DNA from: Siccibacter colletis
Lineage (GTDB): Bacteria; Pseudomonadota; Gammaproteobacteria; Enterobacterales; Enterobacteriaceae
Assembly (NCBI RefSeq): GCF_000696575.1
Contig: NZ_JMSQ01000039.1
Span: 233,759-297,758, forward strand
Direction of reading: 5' to 3'
DNA length: 64,000 bases
Every line of letters starts with the position of its first letter. Within the stretch, counting starts at the first letter, position 1. Of the stretch, positions 50,560-61,100 are shown piece after piece. The notes under the pieces are model-generated. The model saw only the letters and a list, made by a program, of their open reading frames with translations, searched no databases and was not told the DNA's origin. A program made the translations under genes and the position numbers.

Positions 50560-50870
50560 AACGCTTCTCCACATCCCGGTTGATTGATTAATTGGTATAA
50601 CAACCTGCTACCTGCAAAGCAGGGACAGCAGCAGAGAGATTTCATCCCCCTGATATAAAGGGGGTTATTGTTAAAATTGCCGGAGGGTACGGGTAAAGCT
50701 GTCCGACAACCCGAGAGTAGGCGAGGCCCGCAGACGGCTGTAGCGAAAAATATGCAAAAATTTTCATCGCAGCGCCATTCTGGTATGGCAGTATGGTGCT
50801 CTTGCCCGTTAAAACTGCCTGCGCACCCTGTGAAATTTTTTTCATTTCACAAACGGAGATGGATCACAGA
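50560..50870. other. Divergent control region of the GH31 locus
   Basis: 311 bases, A+T-rich, with no gene. It contains CCCCC/GGGGG pairing across 9 bases (50646-50664) and a perfect inverted repeat TGTGAAAT-N7-ATTTCACA (50829-50851) listed separately. I could not place the two promoters firmly. Confidence 0.5.
50829..50851. promoter_or_regulatory. Inverted repeat before the LacI-type gene, candidate operator
   Basis: TGTGAAAT and ATTTCACA are perfect 8-bp arms with a T-rich 7-base centre, ending 19 bases before the regulator start. The spacing of TGTGA and TCACA (13 bases) is too wide for CRP, so a local repressor site or a leader hairpin is more likely. Confidence 0.5.
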
Positions 50871-51941
50871 ATGAGTAAAAAGCTAAAAATCGCGCAAATC
50901 GCGACGCAAACCGGCCTGTCAATCAGCACGGTTTCCCGGGTGCTGGCCGGCAAAGCCAATACCAGCGAGGCGGCGCGTCAGCGCGTGATGGCCTGTGCGG
51001 AACAGCTCGGCGTGCTGCAGGGCATGGCGGCAGGGCGGCTGCTGCTCAACAGCCTGGTGGTGTTCGCACCGCAGCGTGCGTTTGATGAGCGCTCCGACAT
51101 CTTCTACTACCGCGTTATCCAGAGCATCAATCAGGCGCTGGCCCCCCACGAAGTGCGGCTGCGCTACTGCGCGCTGGAGGAGAACGACAGCGATGCCAAC
51201 CAGTTTCTGACGCGCATCAGCGATCCCCAGGCCCAGGCGGCGATCCTGATCGGCATTGATGATGCGCACATTCACGATCTGGCGGCGGATCTGGGCAAAC
51301 CCTGCGTGCTGATCAACTGCCGGGACAGCAAGATGCGCCTGTCCGGCGTGGCCCCGGATCACCGGCTGTTGGGGGAGTTTGCTGCCCGCTACCTGTTTGA
51401 GATGGGCCACAAGCGGGTGCTGAACCTGCTGTGCCTGCGGCGTTACACCATGGAGCTGCGGCTGGCGGGGATCCGCGATGCGTGGGAGGCGGCGAATATG
51501 CCGTTCAGCGACGATCAGCACCTGCTGGTGGCCCGTAACTTCAGCGCCAGCGAAAGTGAAACCCTGATGCGGACCTACCTGGAGCAGACGCCGGCGCGCG
51601 AGCTGCCGAGCGCTATGCTGGTGGGCGGTGATTTTATGGCGTCCGGAGTGGTGACGGCGTTGCAGAAGCACGGCCTGCGCGTGCCAGCGGATATGTCGGT
51701 GATGAGCATTGACGGTTTTAACCTGGCGGCGATCCACGATGTACCGTTGACGGCGTTGCAGGTGCCGCGTGACGAGCTGGGCACTGAAGCGGTGCAGATG
51801 CTGCAGCAGCGCCTGATTCGCCCGGATGCGCCGACCGGCACGCTGCTGCTCAATGGCAAGCTGGTGGTACGCGAGTCGGTGCGGCGTATCCGACCGGGAA
51901 AAACCCGCACCCTGGTGCAGGGCGACGGGCTTTACGACTAG
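50871..51941 (+). CDS. LacI/GalR-family regulator of the GH31-MFS operon
   Basis: 356 residues. Helix-turn-helix IAQIATQTGLSISTVSRVLAGKANTSEAARQRV at about residues 6-40, hinge, then a periplasmic-binding-protein-like sensor domain. It is divergent from the MFS-GH31 operon and most likely represses it until a sugar binds. I start at MSKKLKIAQ (50871); ATG 50859 in the same frame directly abuts its GGAG and adds only MDHR. It ends 5 bases before the convergent ybiU stop. Confidence 0.9.
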   Translation: MSKKLKIAQIATQTGLSISTVSRVLAGKANTSEAARQRVMACAEQLGVLQGMAAGRLLLNSLVVFAPQRAFDERSDIFYYRVIQSINQALAPHEVRLRYCALEENDSDANQFLTRISDPQAQAAILIGIDDAHIHDLAADLGKPCVLINCRDSKMRLSGVAPDHRLLGEFAARYLFEMGHKRVLNLLCLRRYTMELRLAGIRDAWEAANMPFSDDQHLLVARNFSASESETLMRTYLEQTPARELPSAMLVGGDFMASGVVTALQKHGLRVPADMSVMSIDGFNLAAIHDVPLTALQVPRDELGTEAVQMLQQRLIRPDAPTGTLLLNGKLVVRESVRRIRPGKTRTLVQGDGLYD

Positions 51942-51946
51942 CGCAA

Positions 51947-53212
51947 TCAGCTCTCCATGCCGAGACTGCGCCGCCCGTTGTGGTTCAGATCCGCAGTGGT
52001 AAAGCGATCCTGCCAGTTCACCTCGTAGTCCTCGCGCGGGAAGTCGCCCGGTGACTGACCGGCGGCCAGCGCCTGCTCTACCTGCTTCGCGTAAGCGAGA
52101 TTTTTAGCACACAGCGGCGCGGCGGGGATATACATCACGTTGCCCCAGCCCTGCTGATCCTCAACCGGTGCCACCGCATGCACCACATCGCAGTGCCACC
52201 ATACTGAATCACCCGCTTCCAGCGCCGGAATTGACGTCAGCGCCTCCATCAGAAGCGGGTGCCACTTCTCCGACACCGGCAGCACGCGCCCTGGCGCGAC
52301 GCCGCACAGCTCCTCTTCCGGCACGTCGTCCAGCAGCGGGCGCAGCAGGATCATCGCCATCGCTTCCGGGATGGGAATAACGTGCAGCAGTCCCTGACCC
52401 GGCAGCATATCCGACAGCGCGGTCCAACCCTGGAAGGTACGAAATACCGAGCATTTGGTGGTGTTGTCCACGCTGTACTCATCCACGTCGGTGCGGTGTG
52501 CGGCGTCCCACGGGTCGTAGCGGTCAATGTCGCCGCTGAAGACGTGGCGGAACACCTGCTGATAAGCCGGGAGCAGCCAGCGCTCCAGCGCCCCGGAGTC
52601 GGTGTGCGCCCCAAGACCTTTCGAGGTGGTGCCCGGCGGGCGGCGGCGGATACGGTCCGGATAGATAACGCTGACGTCCGGGTCAAACCAGCGGGTATCG
52701 CCGTCCTCGAAGCGCCACAGCCGGTTCAAAAACGACTGTACCGTCGCCATGCGATCGCTCTGGCGGGCCTCCATCTGCGCTTTTGACCAGTAAATGGGGT
52801 AGATCTCCGGGCGCGAGGCTTCCAGCGTGCCAAAGAAGCTGTCGCCCGGCCCGCGGTACTGCGCGTCAAAATCGTTTTTCGCCAGGTAGTCGAGCATCGA
52901 CTGATCCCACGCCAGCGCCTCGTCGCGCGGGAAGTGGCCTTTGATCACCGCGCAGCCGTGCTTTTTGATGTCGGCGATCTGCGCCGGCGTGATGCTGCCC
53001 GCCTGTAACTGGGCATAAGGAATAACCGGCCAGATGGGATCGCCCTGGGCCTGACGCTGTTTGATCTCCGCCACGCGCGAGGCGAGACGATCGCTGAGCC
53101 GGTCCCATACGGCCTGCACATCGCCGATGTGAGCGCGCAGCTCGCGCTTCATCTGACGGATAGCGGCGTGGTGGTCGGCAGGAAGGGTGGCGTGTTCGAA
53201 AGTAAAGGGCAT
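51947..53212 (-). CDS. ybiU: YbiU, DUF1479 family protein (putative Fe/2-oxoglutarate-type fold)
   Basis: 421 residues, the E. coli length. The family has a double-stranded beta-helix fold; HTDSG near residue 205 and WWHCDVVHAVAP near residue 345 provide the His-X-Asp and distal His expected of a non-haem iron site. Substrate and reaction are unknown. Monocistronic, 153 bases downstream of ybiV in the same direction, with a hairpin between. Confidence 0.9.
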   Translation of the reverse strand: MPFTFEHATLPADHHAAIRQMKRELRAHIGDVQAVWDRLSDRLASRVAEIKQRQAQGDPIWPVIPYAQLQAGSITPAQIADIKKHGCAVIKGHFPRDEALAWDQSMLDYLAKNDFDAQYRGPGDSFFGTLEASRPEIYPIYWSKAQMEARQSDRMATVQSFLNRLWRFEDGDTRWFDPDVSVIYPDRIRRRPPGTTSKGLGAHTDSGALERWLLPAYQQVFRHVFSGDIDRYDPWDAAHRTDVDEYSVDNTTKCSVFRTFQGWTALSDMLPGQGLLHVIPIPEAMAMILLRPLLDDVPEEELCGVAPGRVLPVSEKWHPLLMEALTSIPALEAGDSVWWHCDVVHAVAPVEDQQGWGNVMYIPAAPLCAKNLAYAKQVEQALAAGQSPGDFPREDYEVNWQDRFTTADLNHNGRRSLGMES

Positions 53213-53333
53213 GGCAACCTCGCTGTAACTTTCATTCGAAAGTAATTGTGATTACACATGACAATTTAAGTTAATGATTGGTTAATGCAAGTTTAAAAAA
53301 CTGCACGAGCGCACAAATATGAAAAGAGAGGAG

Positions 53334-53353
53334 GCCGAAGCGGACGCTTCGGC
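53334..53353 (-). terminator. Hairpin after ybiV
   Basis: GCCGAAGC and GCTTCGGC form a perfect 8-bp stem with a 4-base loop, 12 bases after the ybiV stop. The downstream minus-strand sequence CTCCTCTCTTTT is pyrimidine-rich rather than a pure T run. Confidence 0.55.
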
Positions 53354-53365
53354 GTGAAAAGGTAA

Positions 53366-54181
53366 TTACTGGTCGAACGGCGCGCTGCGGTTCAGCACCG
53401 CTTCCATGACGTTGAGCACGCCTTCGTTATTGTTGCTGTCGGTCTGGAAACGCGCCACCTGACGCACCGCCGGGGAGGCATTGCCCATCGCGAAGGACCA
53501 TTTCACCAGCTCCAGCATCTCCACATCGTTGGCGCTGTCGCCGATGGCCACGCACTCCTGCGGCGAGATGCCCCAGCGTTGCAGCAGACGGCCCAGGCCG
53601 CTGGCCTTGTGCAGACCGGGGATGATCAAATCCACAAAGCCGTAGCCGCTGGTTACCGGCTTCATGATGCCGTCCAGACGTTCATGCAGCACATCAATAA
53701 GCTGCGGGATCGCCTCGTCGCTCAGGTTCAGCGAGAACTTAAACAGCGTGTCGTCGATCTCGCTGTAGTCCTTCACCGGCTGCAGGCGGTGATAGTGCTT
53801 CGACATCAGCTCCACCAACGCCGCCGGGGCGCTGTCGCTGATGTACGCGCTCTTCAGGCCGCAGGCGACAAACTTCAGCGTCGGATCGCTGCTCAGTTCG
53901 CCGAGCACGGTGCGCGCTTCGTTCTTCGTCAGCTCGCCGTGGAAAATTTCCTTGCCGTGCTCGTACACCAGCGCGCCGTTTTCGGCTACGAAGGAGATGT
54001 CATCTTTCAGCGTCGGGAAGAAGGAGATCAGCTGGTAATACTGGTTGCCGCTGGCGACGACGAACTCAATATTCTGCGCTTTTAGCTGCTGATACAGCGC
54101 CATAAAACGCTCGCGGTTGTACTGCTTGTTGTCATCAAGAAAGGTTCCGTCCATATCGACGACGACAGCTTTAATAGTCAT
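53366..54181 (-). CDS. ybiV: YbiV, HAD-family sugar phosphatase (Cof type)
   Basis: 271 residues, the E. coli length. HAD motif [13 protein letters not shown] with both aspartates at residues 9 and 11, motif [12 protein letters not shown], and motif [14 protein letters not shown]; a large C2 cap lies between. E. coli YbiV (SupH) hydrolyses fructose-1-phosphate, ribose-5-phosphate and other sugar phosphates. Start [12 protein letters not shown]; a 13-residue upstream extension is rejected. The E. coli genes ybiW, ybiY and fsaA, expected between here and moeB, are missing. Confidence 0.93.
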   Translation of the reverse strand: MTIKAVVVDMDGTFLDDNKQYNRERFMALYQQLKAQNIEFVVASGNQYYQLISFFPTLKDDISFVAENGALVYEHGKEIFHGELTKNEARTVLGELSSDPTLKFVACGLKSAYISDSAPAALVELMSKHYHRLQPVKDYSEIDDTLFKFSLNLSDEAIPQLIDVLHERLDGIMKPVTSGYGFVDLIIPGLHKASGLGRLLQRWGISPQECVAIGDSANDVEMLELVKWSFAMGNASPAVRQVARFQTDSNNNEGVLNVMEAVLNRSAPFDQ

Positions 54182-54373
54182 ATCTGAAACTCCCGGAAAG
54201 ATTACGGCAATGCGAAACATTCTAGTGAGCAGCGTTACGATTACAAGCGTAAAGCGGAAAAGCAGAAATTATCTGAACTTAATCAAGAGGATAAAAAAGA
54301 AGCGGGGAATAAGAGAGTTATTATCACGCTCCAGGTAAATCCTGAAGCGCAATTATCAGCCGGGAAGGAAACA

Positions 54374-55129
54374 TTATTTCGCCGCGTCGCCGCAAATATC
54401 ACACTGCGGATTTCGCGGCAGCGCCATCTCGCGGAACTGGCAGGTCATGGCATCGTACATGACGATTTTCCCCAGCGGCGGCGTGCCGTAATGGGCAATC
54501 ACTTTTATCGCTTCCATTGCCTGCAGCGAACCGATGACGCCCACCAGCGGGGCCATGACGCCAGCCTCGACGCAGCTCAGCGTGGCATCACCAAACAGAC
54601 GGCTCAGGCAGCGGTAGCAGGGCGTTCCCTCCGCCCAGGTGAAGACCATGATCTGCCCCTCCATGCGGATTGCCGCGCCGGACACCAGCGGCACCCGCGC
54701 CCGAAAACAGGCGGCGTTGAGCTGGTTACGCACCGCCACGTTATCGGTGCAGTCTAGCACCAGGGTGTGCTCTGCCACCAGCGCAGCGATAGCTTCGTCG
54801 TCGAGTAAGCTATCAAGGGTCGTGAAGTGGCAGTGCGGGTTCAACGCGGCAAGCGCCTCGCGGGCCGACTGCACTTTCGCGTGTCCGACCGTAGCGTCGC
54901 TGTGCAGGATCTGCCGCTGCAGGTTCGACACCGACACGGTATCGAAATCCAGCAGCGTCATCGCCCCGGTGCCCGCTGCGGCCATATAGGCCGAGGCCGC
55001 ACAGCCCAGGCCACCCAGACCGACCACCAGCACGCGCGCCGCTTTCAGCGCCTCCTGGCCCTCGAAGTCGAAGCCGCGCAGCACGATCTGGCGGTTATAG
55101 CGCATCATCTCCTGGTCGGTCAGCTCCAT
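54374..55129 (-). CDS. moeB: MoeB, molybdopterin-synthase adenylyltransferase
   Basis: 251 residues (E. coli 249). ATP-binding loop VVGLGGLGCAAS, catalytic Asp in LDCTDNVAVRNQLN, and zinc ligands CYRC and CDIC near the C-terminus. It adenylates the MoaD C-terminus for sulfur loading in molybdopterin synthesis. Start MELTDQEMMRYNRQIVLRG has GGAGG 7 bases upstream; a longer in-frame start overlaps moeA. The start lies one base past the moeA stop, so moeA-moeB are coupled. Confidence 0.95.
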   Translation of the reverse strand: MELTDQEMMRYNRQIVLRGFDFEGQEALKAARVLVVGLGGLGCAASAYMAAAGTGAMTLLDFDTVSVSNLQRQILHSDATVGHAKVQSAREALAALNPHCHFTTLDSLLDDEAIAALVAEHTLVLDCTDNVAVRNQLNAACFRARVPLVSGAAIRMEGQIMVFTWAEGTPCYRCLSRLFGDATLSCVEAGVMAPLVGVIGSLQAMEAIKVIAHYGTPPLGKIVMYDAMTCQFREMALPRNPQCDICGDAAK

Positions 55130-55130
55130 C

Positions 55131-56360
55131 TCAGCCTCCAAACAGGGCATTGAACGGCTCGATCTCTACCATCTCACCGGCTTCGACGTTGCCGCGCTCG
55201 CGCTCCAGCACGATAAAGCAGTTGCCCTGGCTGAAGGAGCTAAAAATATGCGAACCCTGATGGCCGGTGGTCACCACTTCCAGCACGCCGTTTTCATCCT
55301 GGCGGTAGATGCCGCGCTGGAAGTCGAGGCGGCCCGGGGATTTTTTCAGCCGCGTGGCTGCGCGGGCGCGCAGGCGCACCGGGGCTGCGTTTTCCGCACC
55401 GCGTAACGCGGTGAGCAGCGGACGCACCAGCTGATAAAACGTCAGCGCTGCCGACACCGGGTTGCCCGGCAGGCCGCAGAACCAGCTGTTTTGCAGGCGG
55501 CCAAACGCAAAGGGCTTGCCCGGCTTGATCGCCAGCTTCCAGAAATGAATATCGCCCATCTCTTCGAGGATGGTTTTGGTGTAGTCCGCTTCCCCCACCG
55601 ACACGCCGCCGGAGCTGATCACCACGTCGGCCTGGCGGTCAGCCTCAATGAAGGCGGCACGCAGCGCATCCGGGGAGTCAGGAATAATACCGAGGTTGAG
55701 CACCTCGCAGCCGAGCTGTTCAAGCATCACGTGCACCGCCAGGCGGTTGGTATCGTAGATCTGCCCGTTGCCGAGCGGCTGACCCGGCAGCACCAGCTCA
55801 TCGCCGGTGGAGAACACCGCCACGCGCAGGCGGCGCACCACATCCACTTCAGGAATGCCGAGCGAGGCCAGCACCGGCAGCTCCGCCGCGCTCAGCGTTT
55901 GCCCGGCCTCGAAGACCACCGCGCCTTCACGAATATCTTCCCCGCGCAGGCGCACGTTCTGCCCGGCGCGCACCGGAGCGGTAAACTGCACGCCTGCTTC
56001 GCTCACCGTGGTCTCTTCCTGCATCACCACCGCGTCACAGCCCTCGGGCACCGGCGCGCCGGTCATAATGCGGATGCAGGTGCCGGCCGGCCAGTCACCG
56101 TGGAACGGCTGCCCGGCGAAGGCTTTGCCTGCCACCGCCAGCGGGTTTTGCGCGGCGAGATCGCTCAGGCGCACCGCATAGCCATCCATCGCCGCATTAT
56201 CAAAGCCCGGCACGTTAAGCGGCGAGGTGACGCTGCGGGCCAGCACGCGGCCAAACGCCTGCACCAGCGGCAGCGTTTCGCTTCCGCTTACCGGCGTGAG
56301 GCCGGACAGCATCTGGTTAAGGGCGATATCGAGGGGGAGAAGGCCTGCGGTCTGTTCCAT
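55131..56360 (-). CDS. moeA: MoeA, molybdopterin molybdenumtransferase
   Basis: 409 residues (E. coli 411). Family motifs: [49 protein letters not shown] and [11 protein letters not shown]. It inserts molybdate into adenylated molybdopterin. First gene of moeA-moeB, divergent from iaaA. The 205 bases between carry the two promoters; nothing else is evident. Confidence 0.96.
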   Translation of the reverse strand: MEQTAGLLPLDIALNQMLSGLTPVSGSETLPLVQAFGRVLARSVTSPLNVPGFDNAAMDGYAVRLSDLAAQNPLAVAGKAFAGQPFHGDWPAGTCIRIMTGAPVPEGCDAVVMQEETTVSEAGVQFTAPVRAGQNVRLRGEDIREGAVVFEAGQTLSAAELPVLASLGIPEVDVVRRLRVAVFSTGDELVLPGQPLGNGQIYDTNRLAVHVMLEQLGCEVLNLGIIPDSPDALRAAFIEADRQADVVISSGGVSVGEADYTKTILEEMGDIHFWKLAIKPGKPFAFGRLQNSWFCGLPGNPVSAALTFYQLVRPLLTALRGAENAAPVRLRARAATRLKKSPGRLDFQRGIYRQDENGVLEVVTTGHQGSHIFSSFSQGNCFIVLERERGNVEAGEMVEIEPFNALFGG

Positions 56361-56565
56361 GAGTTGCTCCAGCGGGGAATGACAAAGGGCACATTATGGC
56401 AGAAAACCCCCTCCGGCTGTAGGTAGCGATTTGAGCTTCACGGGCGGGAACGCCTTTACAGTACTTTTACATCTTTCTATATTCAAAATTCGTATGAGAA
56501 TGCGGTCACGGTAATGATATTTATAGAAAAACCGCCGCGGGTTACATCACACTGAGCGAGCAACG

Positions 56566-57504
56566 ATGGGAAAAGCAGTGATTGCCATTCATGGCGGTGC
56601 CGGGGCGATAAACCGGGCGCAGATGACGCCGGAGCAGGAGCAGCGCTATATCGCGGCCCTGTCGGCGGTGGTGGAAGCCGGACAGGCGATCCTCGCTGCC
56701 GGTGGCAGCGCGCTGGATGCGGTAACGGAAGCAGTGCGGCTGCTGGAAGAGTGTCCGCTGTTTAACGCCGGGAAAGGCGCGGTGTTTACCCATGCCGGCA
56801 CCCACGAGCTGGATGCCTGCGTGATGGACGGCTACTCCCTGAGAGCCGGGGCGGTAGCGGGCGTCAGCCGCATTGAAAATCCGGTGCTGGCAGCGCGGCT
56901 GGTGATGGAGCACAGCCCGCACGTGCTGCTGGTCGGCGAGGGGGCGCATGCCTTTGTCGCCGCGCAGGGCATGCCGCTGGTGGACCCCACGCTGTTCTCG
57001 ACGCCGGAGCGCCGCGACCAGCTGGAACGCGCCCAGGCGGGCGACCGCGTGGTGCTGGATCATGACGCGCCGCTCGACCCGGATCGTAAATTCGGAACCG
57101 TCGGTGCTGTGGCGCTGGACGTTGAGGGTAATCTTGCCGCGGCGACCTCAACCGGCGGCATGACCAACAAGCTGCCGGGTCGGGTAGGCGATACCCCGCT
57201 GGTGGGCGCGGGCTGCTACGCTAATAACGCTAACGTGGCGGTTTCCTGCACCGGCACCGGCGAAGTGTTTATGCGCACGCTGGCCGCCTACGACATCGCC
57301 GCGCTGATGGAGTACGGCGGCATGAGTCTGCAGGAGGCGTGCGCCGGGGTGGTGATGGACAAGATCCCGGCGCTGGGCGGCAGCGGCGGCGTTATTGCCA
57401 TCGACCGCGAGGGCAACGTCGCGCTGCCGTTCAACAGTGAAGGTATGTACCGTGGCTACGGCTACGTGGGCGATGCGCCCAACATCGGCATTTATCAGGA
57501 ATAA
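56566..57504 (+). CDS. iaaA: IaaA, isoaspartyl peptidase/L-asparaginase
   Basis: 312 residues (E. coli 321). N-terminal nucleophile hydrolase that cleaves itself before Thr178 in KFGTVGAVALD to form the active alpha and beta subunits. Other family motifs are IHGGAGA, GSALDAV, FNAGKGAVFT, and TGTGEVFMR. It degrades isoaspartyl dipeptides. Nine bases separate it from gsiA, and in E. coli iaaA heads the gsi operon (iaaA-gsiABCD). Confidence 0.95.
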   Translation: MGKAVIAIHGGAGAINRAQMTPEQEQRYIAALSAVVEAGQAILAAGGSALDAVTEAVRLLEECPLFNAGKGAVFTHAGTHELDACVMDGYSLRAGAVAGVSRIENPVLAARLVMEHSPHVLLVGEGAHAFVAAQGMPLVDPTLFSTPERRDQLERAQAGDRVVLDHDAPLDPDRKFGTVGAVALDVEGNLAAATSTGGMTNKLPGRVGDTPLVGAGCYANNANVAVSCTGTGEVFMRTLAAYDIAALMEYGGMSLQEACAGVVMDKIPALGGSGGVIAIDREGNVALPFNSEGMYRGYGYVGDAPNIGIYQE

Positions 57505-57513
57505 GGAGCACGG

Positions 57514-59379
57514 GTGCCAGAACACCAGGAATTACCCAACGACCAGGTGCTGAACGTGCGCAATCTTGCGGTGCGTTTTCAGCATGACGCGCAGATAACC
57601 GAAGCGGTTCGTGGGGTGTCGTTCACGCTGCATCGCGGCGAAACGCTGGCCATCGTCGGCGAATCCGGCTCGGGAAAATCCGTGACCGCGCTGTCGCTGA
57701 TGCGCCTGCTTGAACAGTCCGGTGGCGATGTCTCCAGCGATGCGATGCTGCTGCGTCGGCGCAGCGGTCAGGTGGTCGATCTGCGCGGGCTGAACCGCAA
57801 GCAGATGCGCGACGTGCGCGGCGCAGACATGGCGATGATTTTTCAGGAGCCAATGACCTCGCTGAATCCGGTGTTTCCAGTGGGCGAGCAGATTGCCGAG
57901 TCGATTCGCCTGCACCAGGGGCTGAGCCGCGATGCGGCGATGAAAGAGGCCCGGCGCATGCTCGACCTGGTGCGTATTCCGGAGTCGGAACGCATGCTGT
58001 CGCAGTTCCCGCACCAGCTCTCCGGGGGCATGCGCCAGCGCGTGATGATTGCGATGGCGCTGTCGTGCCGCCCGGCGGTGCTGATTGCCGATGAGCCGAC
58101 GACCGCGCTCGACGTCACCATTCAGGCCCAGATCCTGCACCTCATCCGCGTGCTGCAGCAGGAGATGGCAATGGGGGTGATGTTTATCACCCACGATATG
58201 GGCGTGGTGGCGGATATGGCCGACCGGGTGCTGGTGATGTACCAGGGCGAGGCGGTAGAAACCGGCACGGTGGAGGAGATTTTTGCCGCGCCAAAACACC
58301 CTTACACCCGCGCGCTGCTGGCCGCGGTGCCGCGGCTCGGGGCGATGAAAGGCAGCGCCGCGCCGCGCAAGTTTCCGGTGCCGACGGCGGGGGAGAGTAT
58401 CCCGGAGCCGAGCCGCAATACGGTCATCGATGATGCCGGCCCGATCCTCGAAGTGCGCGACCTGGTGACCCGCTACCCCATTCGCAGTGGGATTTTGAAC
58501 CGCGTGACCAGTGAAGTTCATGCGGTAGAAAAGGTCAGCTTCGATCTCTGGCCTGGCGAGACGCTGTCGCTGGTCGGGGAGTCCGGCTGCGGAAAATCCA
58601 CCATTGGCCGCTCGCTGCTGCGGCTGGTGGATATTCAGGGCGGGAGCATCACCTTCAAAGGCGAACGCATCGACACCCTCAAGGGGGCCAGAATGCAGGC
58701 GGTGCGGCGCGATATTCAGTTTATCTTCCAGGACCCCTGGGCATCGCTCGATCCGCGCCTGACGGTGGGGTACTCCATTATGGAGCCGCTGCTGGTGCAC
58801 GGCGTGCTGGACGAGGCCGGGGCGAAGCGCCGCGTTGCCTGGCTGCTGGAGCGCGTAGGTTTAAAGCCGGAGCACGCCTGGCGCTATCCGCACGAGTTTT
58901 CCGGCGGCCAGCGCCAGCGTATCTGCATTGCCCGCGCGCTGGCACTCAATCCGCAGGTGGTGATTGCCGACGAATCGGTCTCCGCCCTCGACGTTTCGAT
59001 TCGCGCCCAGATCATCAACCTGCTGCTCGACCTGCAGCAGGAGTTTGGCATCGCGTTTCTGTTTATTTCCCATGACATGGCGGTGGTGGAGCGCATCAGC
59101 CACCGCGTGGCGGTGATGTATCTGGGGCAAATTGTGGAGATCGGCCCGCGTCAGGCGGTGTTCGAGAATCCGCAGCACCCCTATACCCGCAAGCTGATGG
59201 CTGCCGTACCGGTGGCAGACCCGGCGCACCGTCGCACCAAACCAGTATTGCTCTCCGACGAGATACCCAGCGCAACGCGCAAGGTGGGGGAGGAGCCAGA
59301 GGTGTTACCGCTGGTGGCCGTTGGCCCCGGCCACTTCGTGGCGCGGCATCCCGTCGGTGTGCGACAAAGCCCTTATTAA
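57514..59379 (+). CDS. gsiA: GsiA, glutathione ABC transporter ATPase
   Basis: 621 residues from a GTG start (E. coli 623), with AAGGAG upstream. Two oligopeptide-type ABC domains: Walker [10 protein letters not shown] and GESGCGKST, signatures LSGGMRQR and FSGGQRQR, Walker [13 protein letters not shown] and [12 protein letters not shown]. The second Walker B has Ser after Glu where E. coli has Ala. It energises glutathione import with GsiBCD. C-terminus is GC-rich and differs from E. coli. Confidence 0.95.
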   Translation: MPEHQELPNDQVLNVRNLAVRFQHDAQITEAVRGVSFTLHRGETLAIVGESGSGKSVTALSLMRLLEQSGGDVSSDAMLLRRRSGQVVDLRGLNRKQMRDVRGADMAMIFQEPMTSLNPVFPVGEQIAESIRLHQGLSRDAAMKEARRMLDLVRIPESERMLSQFPHQLSGGMRQRVMIAMALSCRPAVLIADEPTTALDVTIQAQILHLIRVLQQEMAMGVMFITHDMGVVADMADRVLVMYQGEAVETGTVEEIFAAPKHPYTRALLAAVPRLGAMKGSAAPRKFPVPTAGESIPEPSRNTVIDDAGPILEVRDLVTRYPIRSGILNRVTSEVHAVEKVSFDLWPGETLSLVGESGCGKSTIGRSLLRLVDIQGGSITFKGERIDTLKGARMQAVRRDIQFIFQDPWASLDPRLTVGYSIMEPLLVHGVLDEAGAKRRVAWLLERVGLKPEHAWRYPHEFSGGQRQRICIARALALNPQVVIADESVSALDVSIRAQIINLLLDLQQEFGIAFLFISHDMAVVERISHRVAVMYLGQIVEIGPRQAVFENPQHPYTRKLMAAVPVADPAHRRTKPVLLSDEIPSATRKVGEEPEVLPLVAVGPGHFVARHPVGVRQSPY

Positions 59380-59412
59380 ACAATTACAGACAGGGACACT
59401 CAGGAGAAAATA

Positions 59413-60957
59413 ATGACACAACAAAAAATGCCTACGCTGGCAGCAGCACTGGGGCTTGGCTTCGCTGCTATGCTCTGCGCCACCCCGGCCCTGGCGGCCA
59501 AAGATGTCGTGGTGGCGGTGGGATCTAACTTCACCACGCTCGATCCCTATGATGCCAACGATACCCTTTCGCAGGCGGTGGCAAAGTCGTTCTATCAGGG
59601 GCTGTTTGGCCTTGATAAGGACATGAAACTGAAAAATGTGCTGGCGGAGAGCTATAAGGTGTCCGATGACGGGCTGACCTGGACCATCGCCCTGCGTAAA
59701 GGGGTGAAATTCCAGGATGGCACCGACTTTAACGCGCAGGCGGTCAAGGTGAACCTCGATCGCGCCAGCAATCCGGACAACCGCCTCAAGCGTTACAATC
59801 TGTACAAAAACATCAGCAAAACCGAGGTAGTGGACGACCACACGGTGAATATCGTGCTGAAGCAGCCGTTCTCCGCTTTCATCAATATTCTCGCCCATCC
59901 GGCAACGGCGATGATCTCGCCGAAAGCGCTGAAGGATTTCAAGAAAGAGATCGGTTTCCATCCGGTGGGCACCGGCCCGTATGAGCTGGTGACCTGGAAT
60001 CAGACTGACTTTGTGAAGGTGAAAAAGTTTGCCGGCTACTGGCAGCAGGGGCTGCCGAAGCTCGACACCATTACCTGGCGTCCGGTCGTGGACAACAATA
60101 CCCGCGCCGCGATGCTGCAAACCGGCGAGGCGAACTTCGCCTATCCGATTCCTTACGAACAGGCACCGCGGCTGGAGAAAAACGACAAGCTGGCGCTGGT
60201 GGCCAGCCCGTCCATCATGCAGCGCTATATCAGCATGAACGTCACCCAGAAGCCGTTTGATAACCCGAAGGTGCGCGAGGCCATCAACTATGCGATTAAC
60301 CGCCAGGCGCTGGTGAAGGTCGCGTTCTCCGGCTATGCCACCCCGGCCACCGGCGTATTGCCGCCGGCTATCGCCTGGTCGCAGCGTTACCAGCCCTGGC
60401 CTTACGATCCGGCAAAAGCGCGCGAGCTGCTGAAAGAGGCAGGTTACCCGAACGGCTTTACCACCACGCTCTGGTCCTCCCACAACCACAGCACGGCGCA
60501 GAAGGTGTTGCAGTTCACCCAGCAGCAGCTGGCGCAGGTGGGCATTAAGGTGCAGATCACGGCGATGGATGCCGGCCAGCGCGCGGCGGAAGTTGAAGGC
60601 AAGGGGCAGAAAGAGAGCGGCGTGCGGATGTTCTATACCGGCTGGACCGCCTCCACCGGCGAAGCTGACTGGGCACTGTCACCGCTGTTTGCCTCCCAGA
60701 ACTGGCCGCCGACGCTGTTCAACACCGCCTTCTACAGCAACAAACAGGTGGATGCGGATCTGGCGAACGCGCTGAAAACCACTAACGACGCCGACAAGGC
60801 GAAGCTGTATAAGGATGCGCAGGATACCATCTGGAAAGAAGCGCCCTGGGCGCCGCTGGTGGTGGAGAAACTGGTGTCTGCGCACAGCAAAAACCTCACC
60901 GGGTTTTACGTGATGCCGGATACCGGGTTCAGCTTCGAGGATGCGGATCTGAAATAG
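59413..60957 (+). CDS. gsiB: GsiB, glutathione-binding periplasmic protein
   Basis: 514 residues (E. coli 512). Signal peptide [20 protein letters not shown] continuing to a cut after ALA (about residue 28), then a family 5 extracellular solute-binding protein with the motif [33 protein letters not shown]. It binds glutathione and hands it to GsiCD. CAGGAG precedes the ATG. A palindromic repeat pair separates it from gsiC. Confidence 0.95.
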   Translation: MTQQKMPTLAAALGLGFAAMLCATPALAAKDVVVAVGSNFTTLDPYDANDTLSQAVAKSFYQGLFGLDKDMKLKNVLAESYKVSDDGLTWTIALRKGVKFQDGTDFNAQAVKVNLDRASNPDNRLKRYNLYKNISKTEVVDDHTVNIVLKQPFSAFINILAHPATAMISPKALKDFKKEIGFHPVGTGPYELVTWNQTDFVKVKKFAGYWQQGLPKLDTITWRPVVDNNTRAAMLQTGEANFAYPIPYEQAPRLEKNDKLALVASPSIMQRYISMNVTQKPFDNPKVREAINYAINRQALVKVAFSGYATPATGVLPPAIAWSQRYQPWPYDPAKARELLKEAGYPNGFTTTLWSSHNHSTAQKVLQFTQQQLAQVGIKVQITAMDAGQRAAEVEGKGQKESGVRMFYTGWTASTGEADWALSPLFASQNWPPTLFNTAFYSNKQVDADLANALKTTNDADKAKLYKDAQDTIWKEAPWAPLVVEKLVSAHSKNLTGFYVMPDTGFSFEDADLK

Positions 60958-60973
60958 CGGCTGGATGATCGCC

Positions 60974-61064
60974 GGCGGGTGCGCTTCGCGTACCCACTCC
61001 GGAAAATCCCACGACCACAGGTAAAACATAACCCCGTAGGGCGGGTAAGCATCGCGCACCCGCC
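60974..61064. repeat. Pair of palindromic repeat units between gsiB and gsiC
   Basis: Two units in opposite orientation: GGCGGGTGCGCTTCGCGTACCC (split here as GGCGGGTGCGC and TTCGCGTACCC; 60974-60995) and GGCGGGTAAGC...GCGCACCCGCC (61039-61064). They share the core GGGTAAGC-N-GCGCACC with the tandem repeat near 46.7 kb, so the same family occurs at two places in this window. Inside an operon it may stabilise the upstream gsiB message or damp downstream expression. Confidence 0.8.
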
Positions 61065-61100
61065 ATGACCGGTAAACACGAGGCGCAACAAAGGTTATGC

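Noticed and set aside
50829-50851. CRP site before the LacI-type gene
   Set aside because: TGTGA and TCACA are 13 bases apart instead of 6, so it is not a CRP site; kept as a candidate local operator.
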